This document shows positions 1 to 12,060 of a stretch of DNA of 64,000 nt, piece by piece (the stretch's first letter is position 1; every line of letters starts with the position of its first letter). The notes below the pieces were generated by a model. That model did not search any database. It worked only from the letters and a program-made list of their open reading frames with translations, and had not been told where the DNA came from. This DNA comes from Arion vulgaris. Taxonomy: Eukaryota > Mollusca > Gastropoda > Stylommatophora > Arionidae. The translations under genes were made by a program, and so were the position numbers. The stretch is from assembly GCA_020796225.1 (NCBI GenBank), contig CM036755.1, positions 65,850,049 through 65,914,048 on the forward strand, in the 5' to 3' direction.

Positions 1-260
1 ACAAGAGTTGCAAACACAGACCTATGGATAAGAACAGGGCTGGTACCCATAATTATCCAGCCCAGAAGGAGAAAATGACGGTGGGTTTGGTAATCTCTGC
101 GAAGGACAGTTGAGTGGAACCTGCAAGGAATGTGGAATAGGGGACATAATAAACATACCAATTTTTCTGAAGGGTGGTGGACTATCCTAGGAAGCCATAA
201 TAAAACAGTAAGTGATCGCGAAAAGTAGAACACGGCTGTTGAGGTCGTGTGCTCCAGTTA
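1..260 (+). pseudogene. LINE C-terminal fragment, degenerate
   Basis: Broken frames with RRRK..RWVW, TVEWNLQG and RG resemble the reverse-complemented 7870-8075 and the minus-strand 14433-14645 reading (ARQALFWDPQGKRRWGRPK). Such WNPQGKRKRGRP tails end many animal non-LTR retrotransposon ORF2 proteins. Not functional. Confidence 0.5.
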
Positions 261-299
261 GAGCATAGAGAAATGAGCAATTATTTTTGTTTGTATAAC

Positions 300-621
300 C
301 GACTGGTTTTCCATTACATCAGGTGTCAGACAAGGATGTGTCCTCTCAGCTTTAATCATTATTATATATATGGATAAAATAATTAAAGAGTCAAATTCAG
401 ATAATGATGACATGAATGAACTGATTTTCGCAGACGATCAGTGGGTGATACACCAAAAAGAACAAGACCTACAACATACTGACAACTTGAACCAAAATTG
501 TAAAAATCATGACATGAAAATCAATAACACTAAAGCCGAAATAATGAATATATGGAGAAAACATAATAAACCAAACATCACACAGTGTGACAGTACACAG
601 TCACAGTGCAGTAAGTTGTAA
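300..621 (+). pseudogene. LINE reverse transcriptase palm fragment
   Basis: Translation across the region gives GVRQGCVLSA followed by IYMDKIIKES and LIFADDQWVI, then KINNTKAEIM. GxRQGCxLSP and F-A-D-D are conserved reverse transcriptase motifs; the two Asp of FADD are catalytic. Only this fragment and the C-terminal relic at 985-1240 remain. Confidence 0.75.
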
Positions 622-984
622 TGACGTGATTTCAGTAATTTCACTGCGGGCTTGGGACGAAAATGAAAATAAAATCCTTTAAAAGTGAATACTACTTACA
701 TAATATTGTCTTTAATTTTACAAACCGATAAATAGAAACTTCAATATAAGAGTAGTAATGTACAGAAATGTATTGTAATACTATAAACCTACGTTACTTT
801 AAAATAATGTAATCTTCTGTGTCTGGGACTCGAGCTTTCTGCGCGGCGATGTTCCGTATTTTATTCAGAAGTAGGATCTGTGTTGCATTTGCCTCCTCTT
901 AGGAAGAATATTCACAGAAGATGGAAGGCTAGAGTGCAAAAAGCAAATGCTGTAACCTACCAGCTAGTCCCATTGTTAAGGCAC

Positions 985-1240
985 CCACACTGACAGCTAA
1001 ACAACAGATGATCATGTTGATGCCTACTCTGTGTTACCAGGGTCAAACATGGACAATGAACAAAACACAGCTGAAAAAAAATAACTACATGGGAAATGTG
1101 ATACCAACGAAAAGTTACCAACACCAGAAAAGACAAGAATCACCAACATCAGCATTAAAAAGAAAGTTGGGACAGAACCTTGCTTGAATTACATTCAGAA
1201 ACAAAGAATGAAGTGGTTCGGGCACTTCATGTCTTACTCA
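985..1240 (+). pseudogene. LINE C-terminal fragment (family Q)
   Basis: LTAKQQMIMLMPTLCYQGQTW, then interrupted, then a tail with QKQRMKWFGHF. It matches the minus-strand reading at 15677-15931 (ILCYQCQTW) and 49532-49756 (KQRLKWFGHLVRM), so these are one family. Confidence 0.6.
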
Positions 1241-1249
1241 GTCGGTTTT

Positions 1250-2320
1250 TATTGTCAGATTCAGCTCCTTTGTGGCTGATAACACTTCCAAGATTTGTGA
1301 AAACAGTTGCATTTGGAAGGACTTTTATCTTTTAACTTTACTGGTGCTGTGGTGGCAATGTTCATAGTCATTATTTCTGTTTGATTCTCGGCACAGTTAT
1401 GAAGAAGGCTAGAGGAGTAAACATTGACTACAAATCCGGAGGAGGGACCTAAGGCAGTTGATGGTAGGGTCGTGCCGTGCCATGGTACAAAGAGGCGGCC
1501 GCATTAGGCGGCACCGTAAGGAGGATTGGGAGGAACATACGCAGCGAAATCACAATTGAAGGTTACTTTAAAGAAAAAACATTTAAGGGCAGCATTTCGA
1601 AGACTTGCATCATACTGATAAAATATACCGCACGGACCTGGTTGATGGTTATATGTGTATTTCATTTCAACTTCTGGTAAACCTTGCTTAATTCTAAACG
1701 TTTGAACGTTGTCTTTCTTTTGGATGAAACAGTAGAGTAGAGAGGGCTTTGTACAAAATACAAGGCACATTCCCCATATCAGCTGCTTAAGCTAGGCATA
1801 AATAGAGAGGGCACTTCATCCTTGCTTTCGACTCAGATATAACACGAATCTTTTGAAGACTTAGGGTGAGCTGAAGGCAAGAGAGATAAGCACAAACTCA
1901 GAAGTTGTCACAGTAAAGCTTTTGCTAATATGTAAAGACGAAACAGGCCAATATATACGTATAATGTTGATGACAAGGATGATAACAATTATGGCGCAAA
2001 CAATGTTGGCAATAATAAAAATGACAAATAATTTAAGGAGGATGTTTATAATTGAGACTGACAACAACAATGACATTTATCAGTTGTTTAGACGCATTAA
2101 CCACTGACATTTAAATTATTGTTCACAGAAACAGAAAGTGGACGAGATGAAGTGGTAACAATCGAAACTTCTGAAAAGAAAATCTCTTGTCCTTCACCTT
2201 TCTAATACAGTATAATCAAACAATATACATGATTACAAATTTACATACACACAGATTTATAATACATTTAAGTTTGTTATAATCATTGGAGAAGTTTTTC
2301 ATAATCTGATTCTGAATAGA
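1250..2320. other. No recognised feature
   Basis: Short overlapping open frames on both strands, none with recognisable domains. Ordinary intergenic composition with an AT-rich stretch from 2200. Confidence 0.5.
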
Positions 2321-2770
2321 ATGGTTTTTCTGCGTTCTACTAATTGGAATTTCGTCTCTCATATAAGGCAGCACGCCTGTTCGATTATGCAATGCCATGG
2401 TCATTTTCTTGACATAGTGATACGGGGTCCTCTTATATTCCATGATTTGCTCTGGGGCCAGTTTGTGCTGATTCTTCCAGTATTTTCCCTTCCCTGTTTG
2501 TCTCCCTCCGCAGAGTTTGGTCACTTGCCTGATGAGTATACTGATTCTTAATTACAGGCGTAATTTTTCGAGCAATTGCAATTGTAATTCGTTATCCATT
2601 TTCATTCGAGGTCATTGATCAATGATGCGTCTTAGTGCTAAACTTGAACCTGTCCAGAATTTTTTCGGTTAGCATTCATAGTGGACATGTTCCGATCTCA
2701 TTAGCAAACCGAATCGCACCTTACTCAAGGGAAGGAACAGGTTCTGTTTTTACACCGAATTGGCGCCTCC
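2320..2770 (-). repeat. Long S2-type element, very degenerate copy
   Basis: Shares ordered blocks with 5345-5855: TTTCTGCGTTCT, GGAATTTCG, TAAGGCAGC, GTTTGTGCTGA, GCAGAGTTTGGTCAC, then GCATTCATAGTGGACATG and the AACAGGTTCTG block. Confidence 0.5.
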
Positions 2771-3830
2771 AAACACAGGCCGAAAATGTTTTGTTTGTTA
2801 AACAACATTTAATTTATGAAATTGAGAAAGTCAACGAGTCCAAACAAACACAATATGAGAATCTTTAAATAAATGGAAGTCAGTGTGTTCATCAGAAATT
2901 CAAATTCACTGAGACTGCAAGACACTCAAAACTACAGCCATCAAAAAAATAAATGTCCAGCAGTTTCTAGATTGTATGATAAGTTTCGACAGAAACTCAG
3001 GAAAAAGTAGCAGAGTACCAGGGCAATCATGAGCTAGGGGTACTGCCGATGGATAGGAGATTCATTGGAAGACTCCAACGACACCTGTAACGGTACTTTT
3101 GTTGAACGGGATGAGCAAGAAGCTATTGACTGCCCTGTAGGCAGAAGAGGGCTGAATAATGATGTAAAACCTTAAATTGAGGGAGGAGAGACGGTAAGAG
3201 CTCGAAGAAGTTTCTGAAGACAGCCTCCGTTGTGAGAGAAAGGAGAAGTAGACAAAGAGCAATTGTGCACACGCGGATTTAAATTAAACTTTTAACTTTG
3301 TCAGATTCATTGGAGTTAGTATTAGTACATTGCCACAACTAGGAATACATAGAACATTGTTATGACCTACGCATTCTGAGGCGATAGAGGTTGTGGGGGT
3401 AGCTCAAAATGCAGAAAAGAACCAGATGGTGGTCATGGATACGGACCATTTTCCGAAGATCTGAAAGCCTGCAATCACGTGATAGAACATGAGCTCAAAT
3501 TGAGTCGAGTGTTGACGAAATCTCCCTGATATGCCTTGCATTATTCGTTTCCTATGAATGAATTTATGGGAAGTCTGGTTTACATAGTCTGGGTGTATCG
3601 AGAGATTATCAATTCATCTCAATTTGGTGAATGACCATCGTATTTACTTCTTATATTAACAATTCTAAAATTATCTTGAACTATGTCGTTTGTAATTGTT
3701 GAAATATAACAATTTGAGAATGTTACTATTTAATTAATTTCTTATAATTCGTCATAACAGACCTTTATTTTTTGTCAATCCATTTTCAATTAATTTTTGT
3801 ATAACTTGATACATCTGTCTTCTCTTCTCT
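2770..3830. other. No recognised feature
   Basis: AT-rich; no supported frame, tandem array or transposon end. Confidence 0.4.
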
Positions 3831-3832
3831 AT

Positions 3833-4700
3833 TCGGGATTAGGATTCTCGATCACCTCGACCAAATCACGCAGCCAACTTTCTTGAAAGGGAAGCGCAAC
3901 CTCTTTTTGGCAAGCAGAACTGGGCACAGTTCTCTCAAAAAATCCCAGTTCCCCAACTTGTAAAACTAAACTCTTTAAGGCAGAAGTATGACTACCCTCG
4001 TGATAGTAGGTTTGAATAGTGTGTAAATTGATAGCACCTGTGTCGTAGGGCTCGCAAATACATTCTCATTAGAGTCTAAAGGCCTGGCATCGTAAGTGCA
4101 CTGATTTGGCTAGGAACTAGCGCAGCAACATAAATAACCGAAATCGTCCTGTGCCCTTTAGGCATAACTGCAGTAACATGGTTCGTTCTTAACCCAATCT
4201 TCAAAAACCACAGAATGTTGACAGATTGTGCATTTTCAAAGGATTAAGATTTCTCCGCGCTTTGAAATGGACCATTACCAAACCATATGTTCAAACAAGC
4301 TTTTAACAATTATCCCTTGAAAGAAAATGTAAATAAAAGTGCAAATTCCGAGTTCATGGCAGGCACCCTAATAAAATAAAATTGCACAGGTATTCGCTCA
4401 TATTAATGAATTTCTTACTATACATCTAGATCCAGTCGGAGAGGTAGGCAATTCCTCAATTCAGTTACGTCAGATTGGTTTATTTTGACGCTAAGACCTA
4501 TTTAAACCTGTTTCTGATTTGATGATGATCTGAGCCTAAGCTTTATTGTACGTGTGACGAGCGAAAAAATTGGCAAGTAGACAAAAGAGCCAAAATCAAT
4601 TATTATTACTGGTAGTTAACTGAATCCCAAGTCTCCTGCAAAGTTCGTCTTGAGAAGGTCAACATTGAATGCATTTCTTTGTAGTCACCCATCATCACAC
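3833..4700 (-). repeat. Older duplicate of the 5345-6420 segment
   Basis: Ordered matches to 5375-6420: CCCTCGTGATAGTAGGTTTG, TGCATTTTCAAAGGATTAAG, TCTCCGCGCTTTGA, AACCATATGTT, TCGCTCATATTAAT, GAAAAAATTGGCAAGTAGAC and GTCTCCTGCAAAGTT. The unit includes an S2-type element and its flank, so the flank was copied with it. Confidence 0.6.
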
Positions 4701-5344
4701 GGCGGATCTGAAATTGAACTTCACAACCTTGTGTCTACCGATAGTCGAACGGTATATAACGCTAATCATTGCCACATCAAGGAACTACATAGAATTTGAG
4801 TTATTGACACATCAGAAGTTCTGCAGAACATTTGTTGAAAACGTGCTCAAAATAAGAGAAAGAGGAATCTTCTTTGGTGGTCACTGGTACATTTACGGAT
4901 CCATCTTTCTGAAGATGTCAACAGCCTCTGTGTCGTAAGTGATTTCGTAGAACATGCAGTCAAGTTGATGTCCGGGAGTGTTTGTAGAATCTTCCGTCCT
5001 GGATTCCTTCCTTTATTTCTTCCGCTTCAACTATTGTCTATATCTGGCAATGATGTGAATTATATAAACCTCACTGTCGTTATCATCATCATCATTATTC
5101 TCAGATCGTCAATGACATTTTGCACACATCGTTATTTAGGTCTCTCATTCTTCTTCCAAGCACCATTCATTCCAAAATTATCTTCTCTATGCACTCATGT
5201 CGTTTGATGTGTTCGAAATATGTAATTTTCCTTGATGATATGCTATTTAATAACCAACTATCTTTAATATCAAGCTGTTGCAGAACAGAACCATTTATTT
5301 TTTTTCTCTGTCCATGATATTCTAAGTACTCTTTGTAGTATTGC

Positions 5345-5855
5345 ATTCTTCTTCTTCTTCTGCGTTCTCACTAGATTGGGATTTCGGATTCTCTAATAAA
5401 GGCAGCCGTCCGCCTCAGATTATCAGCCACGCCATATCGTTTGTCTTGGACGCTGGTGTAAGTGGGCCACCTCTTTCTTGTCAAGTCTGTATACTGGGGG
5501 CAGTTCTGTGGGATATAATTCCTATGATTTCTGCTTCCCGTTTGTGCTGACCTCTAACCGCAGTAAGTTTTGGCCACCCTCGTGATGGTAGGTTTGACAT
5601 TCTTACTGTGTGGCTAAATCTCCGAGGCAGACTGGCGACCGTAGAATCCGATATCACATTCTTCATTATGAGGGATCGTAAGGCCTGGTGCACCTGTTTT
5701 CTGCAAACATTTATTTCGGGTTAGCATCCACTAGCGGACACATGCATCCGATTTCAGCCAACCCTCCTAGTCGCCTCTTGCGACATGCGTGGTAGGTAAC
5801 AGTGGTTCTGTTCTTAACACCCCAAATTTGGGCCCAGGTAACCACTCGGACGGCA
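5345..5855 (-). mobile_element. Long S2-type element (about 510 bp)
   Basis: On the minus strand it begins with the S2 head (CGAGTGGTTACCTGGGCCC), runs through the S2 core (CATGTCGCAAGAGGCGACTA), continues with a unique block including CCATCACGAGGGTGGCC, and ends GCAGAAGAAGAAGAAG. Copy at 41598-42125 has the same organisation. Confidence 0.65.
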
Positions 5856-6420
5856 TTTGCATTCAAAGGCATTAATGATTTTCTCCGCCGCTTTGACAAT
5901 GGACCATGTCTCACAACCATATGTTGCTAAGGGAAAAACGCAAGCTTTTAAACAATTGATCCCCATTGAAAGCTACACTAGTAAATAAAAAGCGTGACAA
6001 GAAACCGGATGTGCTGGCCTAGGCACCCATAGACGCATAACTGACACAAGGCACAATCGCTCATATTAATAATATCCACTACTTAACATATGATCATAGA
6101 ATATTCGAGCTCTGTAGAATATGCTTAAGTTGCACGTCGAATTAGTTATCGGTTTTTACTATATGATTGACACACATTTTATATGGAACTATTTTTTAAA
6201 CGCTGTTTCATCGATTCGATCGAAACACACAGTGACTAACTTTTCTAACGGCATGCGCCGAGCTGAAAAAATTGTGCAAGTAGACTAAAAGAGCGCAAAA
6301 TCAAAATAAATATGACGCCGTTCACAGGTAAAACTGAATCAAATGTCTCCTGCAAAGTTGTCTTTTGAGGAAAGGTAAATCATTTGAAATGGCATTTACC
6401 TATTGGATACCGTAAAAGGA
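5856..6420 (-). repeat. Flank shared with 4200-4700 (segmental duplication, younger half)
   Basis: See 3833-4700. It contains blocks resembling S3 (GGATGTGCTGGCCTAGG, TCGCTCATATTAAT) and no gene. Confidence 0.55.
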
Positions 6421-6584
6421 TGTTGTGTATCGCAGAACACTGGCCACAATTGTCGGTCTTCTTCAGCAAGAAATTGTTACCGCGTGTGCAGCAATCACAG
6501 TGGACACTTTGATAACATAGTACGAGCAGCAGTTCGCTGCACTAAGAAGTGTTTGGAGGCAAATGGTAATCAGTTTGAGCACCT

Positions 6585-6700
6585 CTAGTAACTGGTTTAA
6601 GTGAACGGTAACTTGTATTCATATCTAGTAACTGGTGAACAGTAACTTGTATTCATATCTAGTAACTGGTGAACAGTAACTTGTATTCATATCTTCGTGT
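6585..6700 (+). repeat. Three-copy tandem repeat, about 38 bp
   Basis: TAACTTGTATTCATATCT with AGTAACTGGTGAACAG repeats three times; the first unit is slightly longer. Confidence 0.8.
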
Positions 6701-7394
6701 ACGAATAAATGTAGTAACATGTTTATACAACTTATTATATTAGTATCATACAACACATTGCTACCACAATTTTCTCAAAGACTGAAAATATCGTTCATGT
6801 GATTATATTTAGCCGGTGGACGATTACTATGAATACAGATTTCTGGTGCTCTAAATATTGATCGGGTAAGATGGGCATAAGATGAATTACAATGCAGAAT
6901 TGAACTTTTCAATGATTATTCAATTGCAAAATCACGAAAATAATTTATTTTAAACATATTATTAATTTTTCTTTAATGAACCATCGACCTCCAGATCCAC
7001 CTCATGTTTCTAAACCACAACGCTCACCTTCTTAGAGGTTCAGCCACTGGCATCTGGAAACATGGTTTGCTGACCATGATTCCAATCTTCGCCCACCACC
7101 TCTTGCACAACAAAACTGTAAGCCTCACAACAGTTTACCAACGCCACTCCCACATGCTCTTTTCTGACATAGAAAATTGATATATTTTGTCACTTGGCAA
7201 TTTTCAAATGATTATATGAAAATAGAAAATGATGAAAAAAATGTTTAGACTAGATAATTAAATGCAGTTAAATTTTGATTTAATCACTATCACGAAAATA
7301 GTTTATTTAAATACATATTTAATTTCTTAGGCCCACCCTAACGCCTGACACCTCCTACAATCTTCTGAACCACTAGTCAGAACACTTATCGAGG

Positions 7395-7430
7395 CATGGG
7401 GAGCGGTACTGCCCACTTTGAGAAACGCTG
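7395..7430 (-). repeat. hAT-like terminal inverted repeat, one end only
   Basis: Minus strand begins CAGCGTTTCTCAAAGTGGG followed by CAGTACCGCTCC, a form typical of hAT non-autonomous ends. The partner end was not found upstream. Confidence 0.45.
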
Positions 7431-7869
7431 GTTTAGACGAACATGAAACATCCAAGAAGAGAAGAGTATGCTGATTACTAGTTCTTCTTTCCTCCTTCCT
7501 TCCGTCGTTTAACTAATGAAAGGCATTGGGAAAGGGGAATATTTAATGATAATATGTACACGTTGTCAAATTCATCTTGTGAACTGATGATAATTATTTC
7601 CCCAAGGTTGGTCTTGATGTCATCACTTCATTTTTAAGTGGTCTTCTTCCTTTGTTGTGTAGTTGTTATCTTTCTAAGTGTGGCTCTCTGTTGCAGACGA
7701 TACTATGACAATATTGTCAGATGTCAAAACCACTTGATCTTACATTTTTACTTACTTTTTCCTTTCCGCTTCTCGTGGAGCATAGGGCATCAACAGTTAT
7801 TCGCCGCGTTTCTTAGTATCTTGCAGTTTTCTTTATGGTATCTCAGGATAGTCGAGCACCCATCAGTTC

Positions 7870-8075
7870 ATCAAGAAAAATTTGGTTTTCAAGTTTGTTT
7901 GGGGGCCTCTTTTCCGTTTTCCTTGAGTTCCACTCAAGCGCTTGTCTAGTGACACTGACTGTGTCGTCCGTAGGGTATGCCAGATCCATCGCCATTTTCT
8001 ACTCTTAACCTGGGTCATCATGGTTTCCTGTCCTGCTCTTATCCACTGGTCTGTGTTTGAAACTCTATCATAATA
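7870..8075 (-). pseudogene. LINE C-terminal fragment
   Basis: Antisense copy of the type at 1-260. Minus strand reads through TTTCAAACACAGACC, GGATAAGAGCAGGACAGG and AAATGGCGATGGATCTGGC. Confidence 0.5.
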
Positions 8076-8342
8076 TCTTAGCCCCCTCCTCTTGAGGCCA
8101 TTACCTTGGCCTGGTTGGGATAGGTGGGGAGGGGGCTTGTTCTCAGCGACTCGAGGCTATGCCAGCAGGGTTACCTGCCGGACAGATCAAAGGAGAGATC
8201 ATAGTAAATGTGGCCTCCTGGTCCTCCAGGTTGGCAGTTGTGAGATGTTGAAGGAAGAACAAGCATTTATATTTGCATACATTTTCAAAAATTAGAAAGT
8301 ATTTTTCTACCAACACTGTGTTACAAGTGCCAAATTTGGTCT

Positions 8343-8700
8343 CTGACAGCAACACATCACAGAAAACTCACCACGTGTGAAATGAAATGCTTGCGAAAGA
8401 CAATGGGGGTCACCAGAAAAGACAGACTACGAAATGAGGGACATCAAAAGCAGAGTGGGCATAACTTCATGCACCGAAAACATCGAAAAACAACAAATGC
8501 AGTAGTTTGGACATTTAATGAGAATGGAATACAACCAACCACCAATAATAGCATACAATTAAAAAAAGATCAGGTACTAGAGCCAAGGGAATACCAAGAA
8601 AAGATGGATAGACAATATCAAGACCACACTAAATAAACACGGATATAACACAGCAAGGGCGACTCATGTGGACTTGGAACGGAAATTAAAGCTCCCATCC
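8343..8700 (+). pseudogene. LINE C-terminal fragment (family Q)
   Basis: MKCLRKTMGVTRKDRLRNEGH followed by frames broken around QQQMQ and WTFNENG. Matches MRCLRKAVNKTRRDHIRNEE at 49532. Loss of frame near 8460. Confidence 0.65.
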
Positions 8701-8867
8701 CTACACTTAACAGCGAGAGTGAACAAGCAATTCCATCATCCATCTCGGGAAAGACAATAGACAATAGATATTTATGTGATATGATTAAAATGGAGAAGCG
8801 AGAGGACAAATGAACAAGAAATCACAGATGATGGTTCGAATTCTCTGTTTGGTACATTTCGACCATA

Positions 8868-9112
8868 TGATGCCGTGGCTCGCAAGGGGAGCAAAGAGTA
8901 GTACCACTACAACATACAAGGCATGTCGTAAGAGGCGATTGAGGTAGGAACCTAGGGAAGCCTCCCAAGTAAATAAAAACCATCGGAGAAATCGGATGTA
9001 CATTGTATGCGCATAACTATCACAACGAACAATCGCTCTTAAGCTCAGATCACATATAAATCACACAGAGTGGTTAACAAGTGGTCGATATGAAGAGCTC
9101 GAAAAAGAAGGA
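8868..9112 (+). mobile_element. S3 SINE
   Basis: GTGGCTCGCAAGGGGAGC, core GGCATGTCGTAAGAGGCGAT, GTATGCGCATAACTATCAC, GGTTAACAAGTGGTCGATAT, and an A/G-rich end. Confidence 0.7.
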
Positions 9113-9389
9113 TAAGTTTGGTAAGTTTTTTCACCGGATGCCTTTAAGACTTGTTTACTCTCAATTTATTAACTGTATTCATTGTCTCTGGTGCTTCCCC
9201 TGGAATTCTTTAACAAAAACTCCATATTCATTTCTTATAAATATAAGTAAAGAGGAAGAATGGGTCAATACGAGCAAACATATGACGAGCTAAGATTAGC
9301 TACAGGACAATCCTAATTACCACTTCGTAGACTTGTGAAGCATAGGCGTCCATATGTTAATGAAAGTGAACTGAGAGACCTCAAAAGTT

Positions 9390-9935
9390 TTTCAATTTTT
9401 TTTTAGAAAATGGTTAATTAGTTTTTTTCTTATCAGCACGTGCATTTAAATTGATAGTTGGAAATATGGAGTTGGCTGCATCTTGCTATGGTTGAAACGT
9501 TTATCAGAAATGGATATTTCTATACACGGAACATGCAATCAAAATCTGAACAGAATCTAGTCTTCGTCATTTCCGCCTAGTAAAATTATTGTCCTTCGAA
9601 CGCTCCATATCGACCACTTGTTAAACCATTCTTTGTAATTTGTGTGCGATCTGAGCCTAACAGCGATTGTACGTTGTGCCAGTTACGTGCCTACAATTAG
9701 ACCACATCTGATTTCTGGGACGCTTTTTATTTTCTTGGTAGCTTCCTAAGCCCTACCCCAATCGCCGTTTAAAACATGCCTTGTAAGTCACAGTCTTACT
9801 ATTCTTTACTCCACTTGCGGGTACAAGCAACACGGGGAGATGTAATAAACTATCACCTAAATTATTTTCAATCATTTTGACTCCTTCCCATTCCTGGAAA
9901 ATGTGTGGACGCCCATGATGTAAAGTCATGGTGAT
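9390..9935 (+). repeat. Unnamed repeat R, interrupted by an S3 SINE
   Basis: Shares ordered blocks with 24830-25100 and 60690-60805: ATTTCTATACACGGA with GCAATCAAAATCTGA, CTAGTCTTCGTCATTT, TAGTAAAATTATT, then after the SINE TTCCTGGAAAATGTGT and GACGCCCATGATG. No coding potential seen. Confidence 0.55.
9592..9838 (-). mobile_element. S3 SINE inserted in repeat R
   Basis: Minus-strand order GCAAGTGGAGTAAAG, CATGTTTTAAACGGCGATTG, GTAGGCACGTAACTGGCAC, TGGTCGATATGGAGCGTTCG. Confidence 0.7.
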
Positions 9936-10132
9936 GTAATGGTAAAACCGATTTGATCACAATGATCAACTACTTTCTGAGAAGACTGTGGATAATGATG
10001 CTAATGTATTCATATTTCTGATGAGTCAATACTGAAATCTAACGATAACAGGAAGAGGATTCTTGATTAGTTATTGTTGTTGTTTCTGTTCCCAAGAAAT
10101 TACCAGTTTGTACTCTTGTACCTTCTCAAGTG

Positions 10133-10560
10133 ACTTCTCTGTGGCTAAGCGGTTATGCTTTAATTATCGAATGTCGTGGGTTCGAATCCAGGCCCAGTAT
10201 TTCGGTTATCGAGTGATTCCCTCCCATCCTGAGATTACTAGGATTGTAACCTGCGTTACGAATTTCGTGCTCTCTCCATACTCTCAGCAGGTGGCGCAAC
10301 ATTTCTGCACAGAGACCGAGCCGGATTTCATGCTTTCTGCCATACTCTCAGCAGGTGGCGCGACATTTCTGCAGAGAGACCGAGCCGGATTTCATGCTTT
10401 CTGCCATACTCTCATGGTGGGGGACATTTGAGAGATCGAGCCGATTTCAGTTTCTGCCATACAGCAGGGTGACATTCGCAGAGCCGGCGATTTCATGTTT
10501 TCTGCCATACTCTCAGCAGGTGGGCGACATTTCTGCAGAGAGACGAGCCAGAAGGTGAAA
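10133..10560 (+). mobile_element. S1 tRNA-derived SINE with expanded tail
   Basis: Box A-like GTGGCTAAGCGG and box B GGTTCGAATCC are followed by the S1 body. The tail block (CTCTCAGCAGGTGGCG, CATTTCTGCAGAGAGACC, GAGCCGGATTTCATG) is tandemly repeated about four times, unlike other S1 copies. Confidence 0.7.
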
Positions 10561-10599
10561 CCGTGCAATGAATTCATTCCTTCGTCTTTAGACCCTTTA

Positions 10600-10858
10600 C
10601 GCCCGTGTGTTGCCGGGGCTCGCAAGGGGAGCAAAGAATAGTAACACTGTTGTCTACAAGGCATGTTGTAAAAGGAGACTAAGCTAGGGCCCTAGGAAGC
10701 TACCTAGTAAATAAAAAGCTTCTCAGAAATCGGATGTGCTGGCCTACTTGTATGCGCATAACTGGCACAATATACAATTGTTCTTAAGCTCAGATCACAT
10801 ACAAACCCAAAAGAGTGGTTAACAAAAGGTCGATATAGAACGTTCGAAGAAGTAAACT
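10600..10858 (+). mobile_element. S3 SINE
   Basis: Starts CCCGTGTGTTGCCGGGGCTC, has the core GGCATGTTGTAAAAGGAGAC, and ends GGTCGATATAGAACGTTCGA then AAGAAG. Confidence 0.8.
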
Positions 10859-10935
10859 ACCAAAAAAGAAAGTACTTGGCTGTAGTTTGTTGACGGTTTC
10901 TGTCCTAATTGGGGTTTTAAAGGGCATGAGAGAGA

Positions 10936-10977
10936 CAGAAAAAAAAGAGAGAGAGAGAGAGAGACAGAGAGAAAGAA

Positions 10978-11013
<36 letters not shown>
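10936..11013 (+). repeat. (GA)n microsatellite
   Basis: Near-pure GA/GAGA tract; creates spurious open frames on both strands. Confidence 0.95.
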
Positions 11014-11016
<3 letters not shown>

Positions 11017-11239
11017 GAAAAGGAAGTGCAATAACATTTTCTCCAAGAAAATTTTCCACATTTTCCCCACTAAGATATCAATTCTTGAATGGTTCGCATA
11101 ATTATAAGGATGTTTAATTTGACACGGGACAGTATACACGCTGCTGGAATGCTAAATGAATAACTGTTCTCAACGGGATGCATAAGCTCTTCCATCCAAA
11201 CAAGAGGTTCAAATTTATTACGAATATATATACATATAT

Positions 11240-11560
11240 TAACATGAACTGCTAAAATGACTAATGTTGAGGTGTTGAGTGAGATCAATAACACGAAAGC
11301 TTATCATCAATATAAGAAAGAGGCAGTCATCATTTTTCGGCATGTGATGAGGAGGGGAGGTTTAGAACACATTATGACAAATGGTATAATCGAGGGTAGA
11401 AGAGACAGAGGAAGACAGAGAGACAATTTTGGATAGCCTGACTTCATGGCACAGTAGAGCGTCAACATCTGAGTTGAGAGCAAACACCAAAGACAGAGAT
11501 TTGTGGAGATCCATGATCGCATACGCCAGCCGACACGGCACCAGATGATGATATTTTTAA
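11240..11560 (+). pseudogene. LINE C-terminal fragment (TAKMTNVE family)
   Basis: Blocks GCTAAAATGACTAATGTTGA, ATATAAGAAAGAGGCAGTCA and ATGATGAGGAGGGGAGG match 55195-55320 (TAKMTNVEELNE, IRKRQASFFRH). It ends near ATGATGATATTT. Confidence 0.65.
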
Positions 11561-11679
11561 ATGCAGTGGACGAAGTTATCAACATTTCCTTCCTTTTTTT
11601 TCTTTTTCCAATCTTGCTTTGCCTCACAGCGTCAGGATAAGTGATTTCTAGAACGGCTTTGTGTGCGCTTTATAAACAT

Positions 11680-12060
11680 TGTCTTTCGTTGCTTCTGTTA
11701 TCTCTGAAGTCCACCTTTTGCGTGGCCGGCCTTTTACTTTGTATCCATTGTAGCGAAGTAACATTGCTCTTTGAAGTGCACTGTCTGTTGATAATCTTCT
11801 TATGTGGCCGACCCATTTAAATTATCGTGTCTCAGTACTGATGTTGTACCCACTTTTTCTGATGTCTTCGTTTCTGAACCAGTCTCTTCTTGTTACTCCC
11901 ATCATTCTACGTAGATTCATCATATCAAAGTGAGTTAATAAAAGTTGACTTCTAAAATTATCGATAGGAAGAATTATCAGTATCGACAGATGGAACGGAA
12001 CAGATTCCGAAACATGTCCTGCAAGACTGTTCTCTCCTGTGTGAGCTGAGAAGCAATATG
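11680..12060. pseudogene. Two LINE tail fragments, opposite strands
   Basis: 11680-11935 on minus matches 22120-22465 (CATCAGAAAAAGTGGG, GGACTTCAGAGATAAC). 11975-12060 on plus gives EQIPKHVLQDCSLLCEL, the H..C part of the C-terminal zinc motif seen better at 62780-62960. Confidence 0.6.

Noticed and set aside
7638..7949. 103-codon plus-strand frame with hydrophobic start
   Set aside because: Overlaps antisense LINE sequence from 7870; no domain recognised.
10790..11139. Ser/Leu-rich minus-strand frames resembling signal peptides
   Set aside because: GA microsatellite and SINE sequence.
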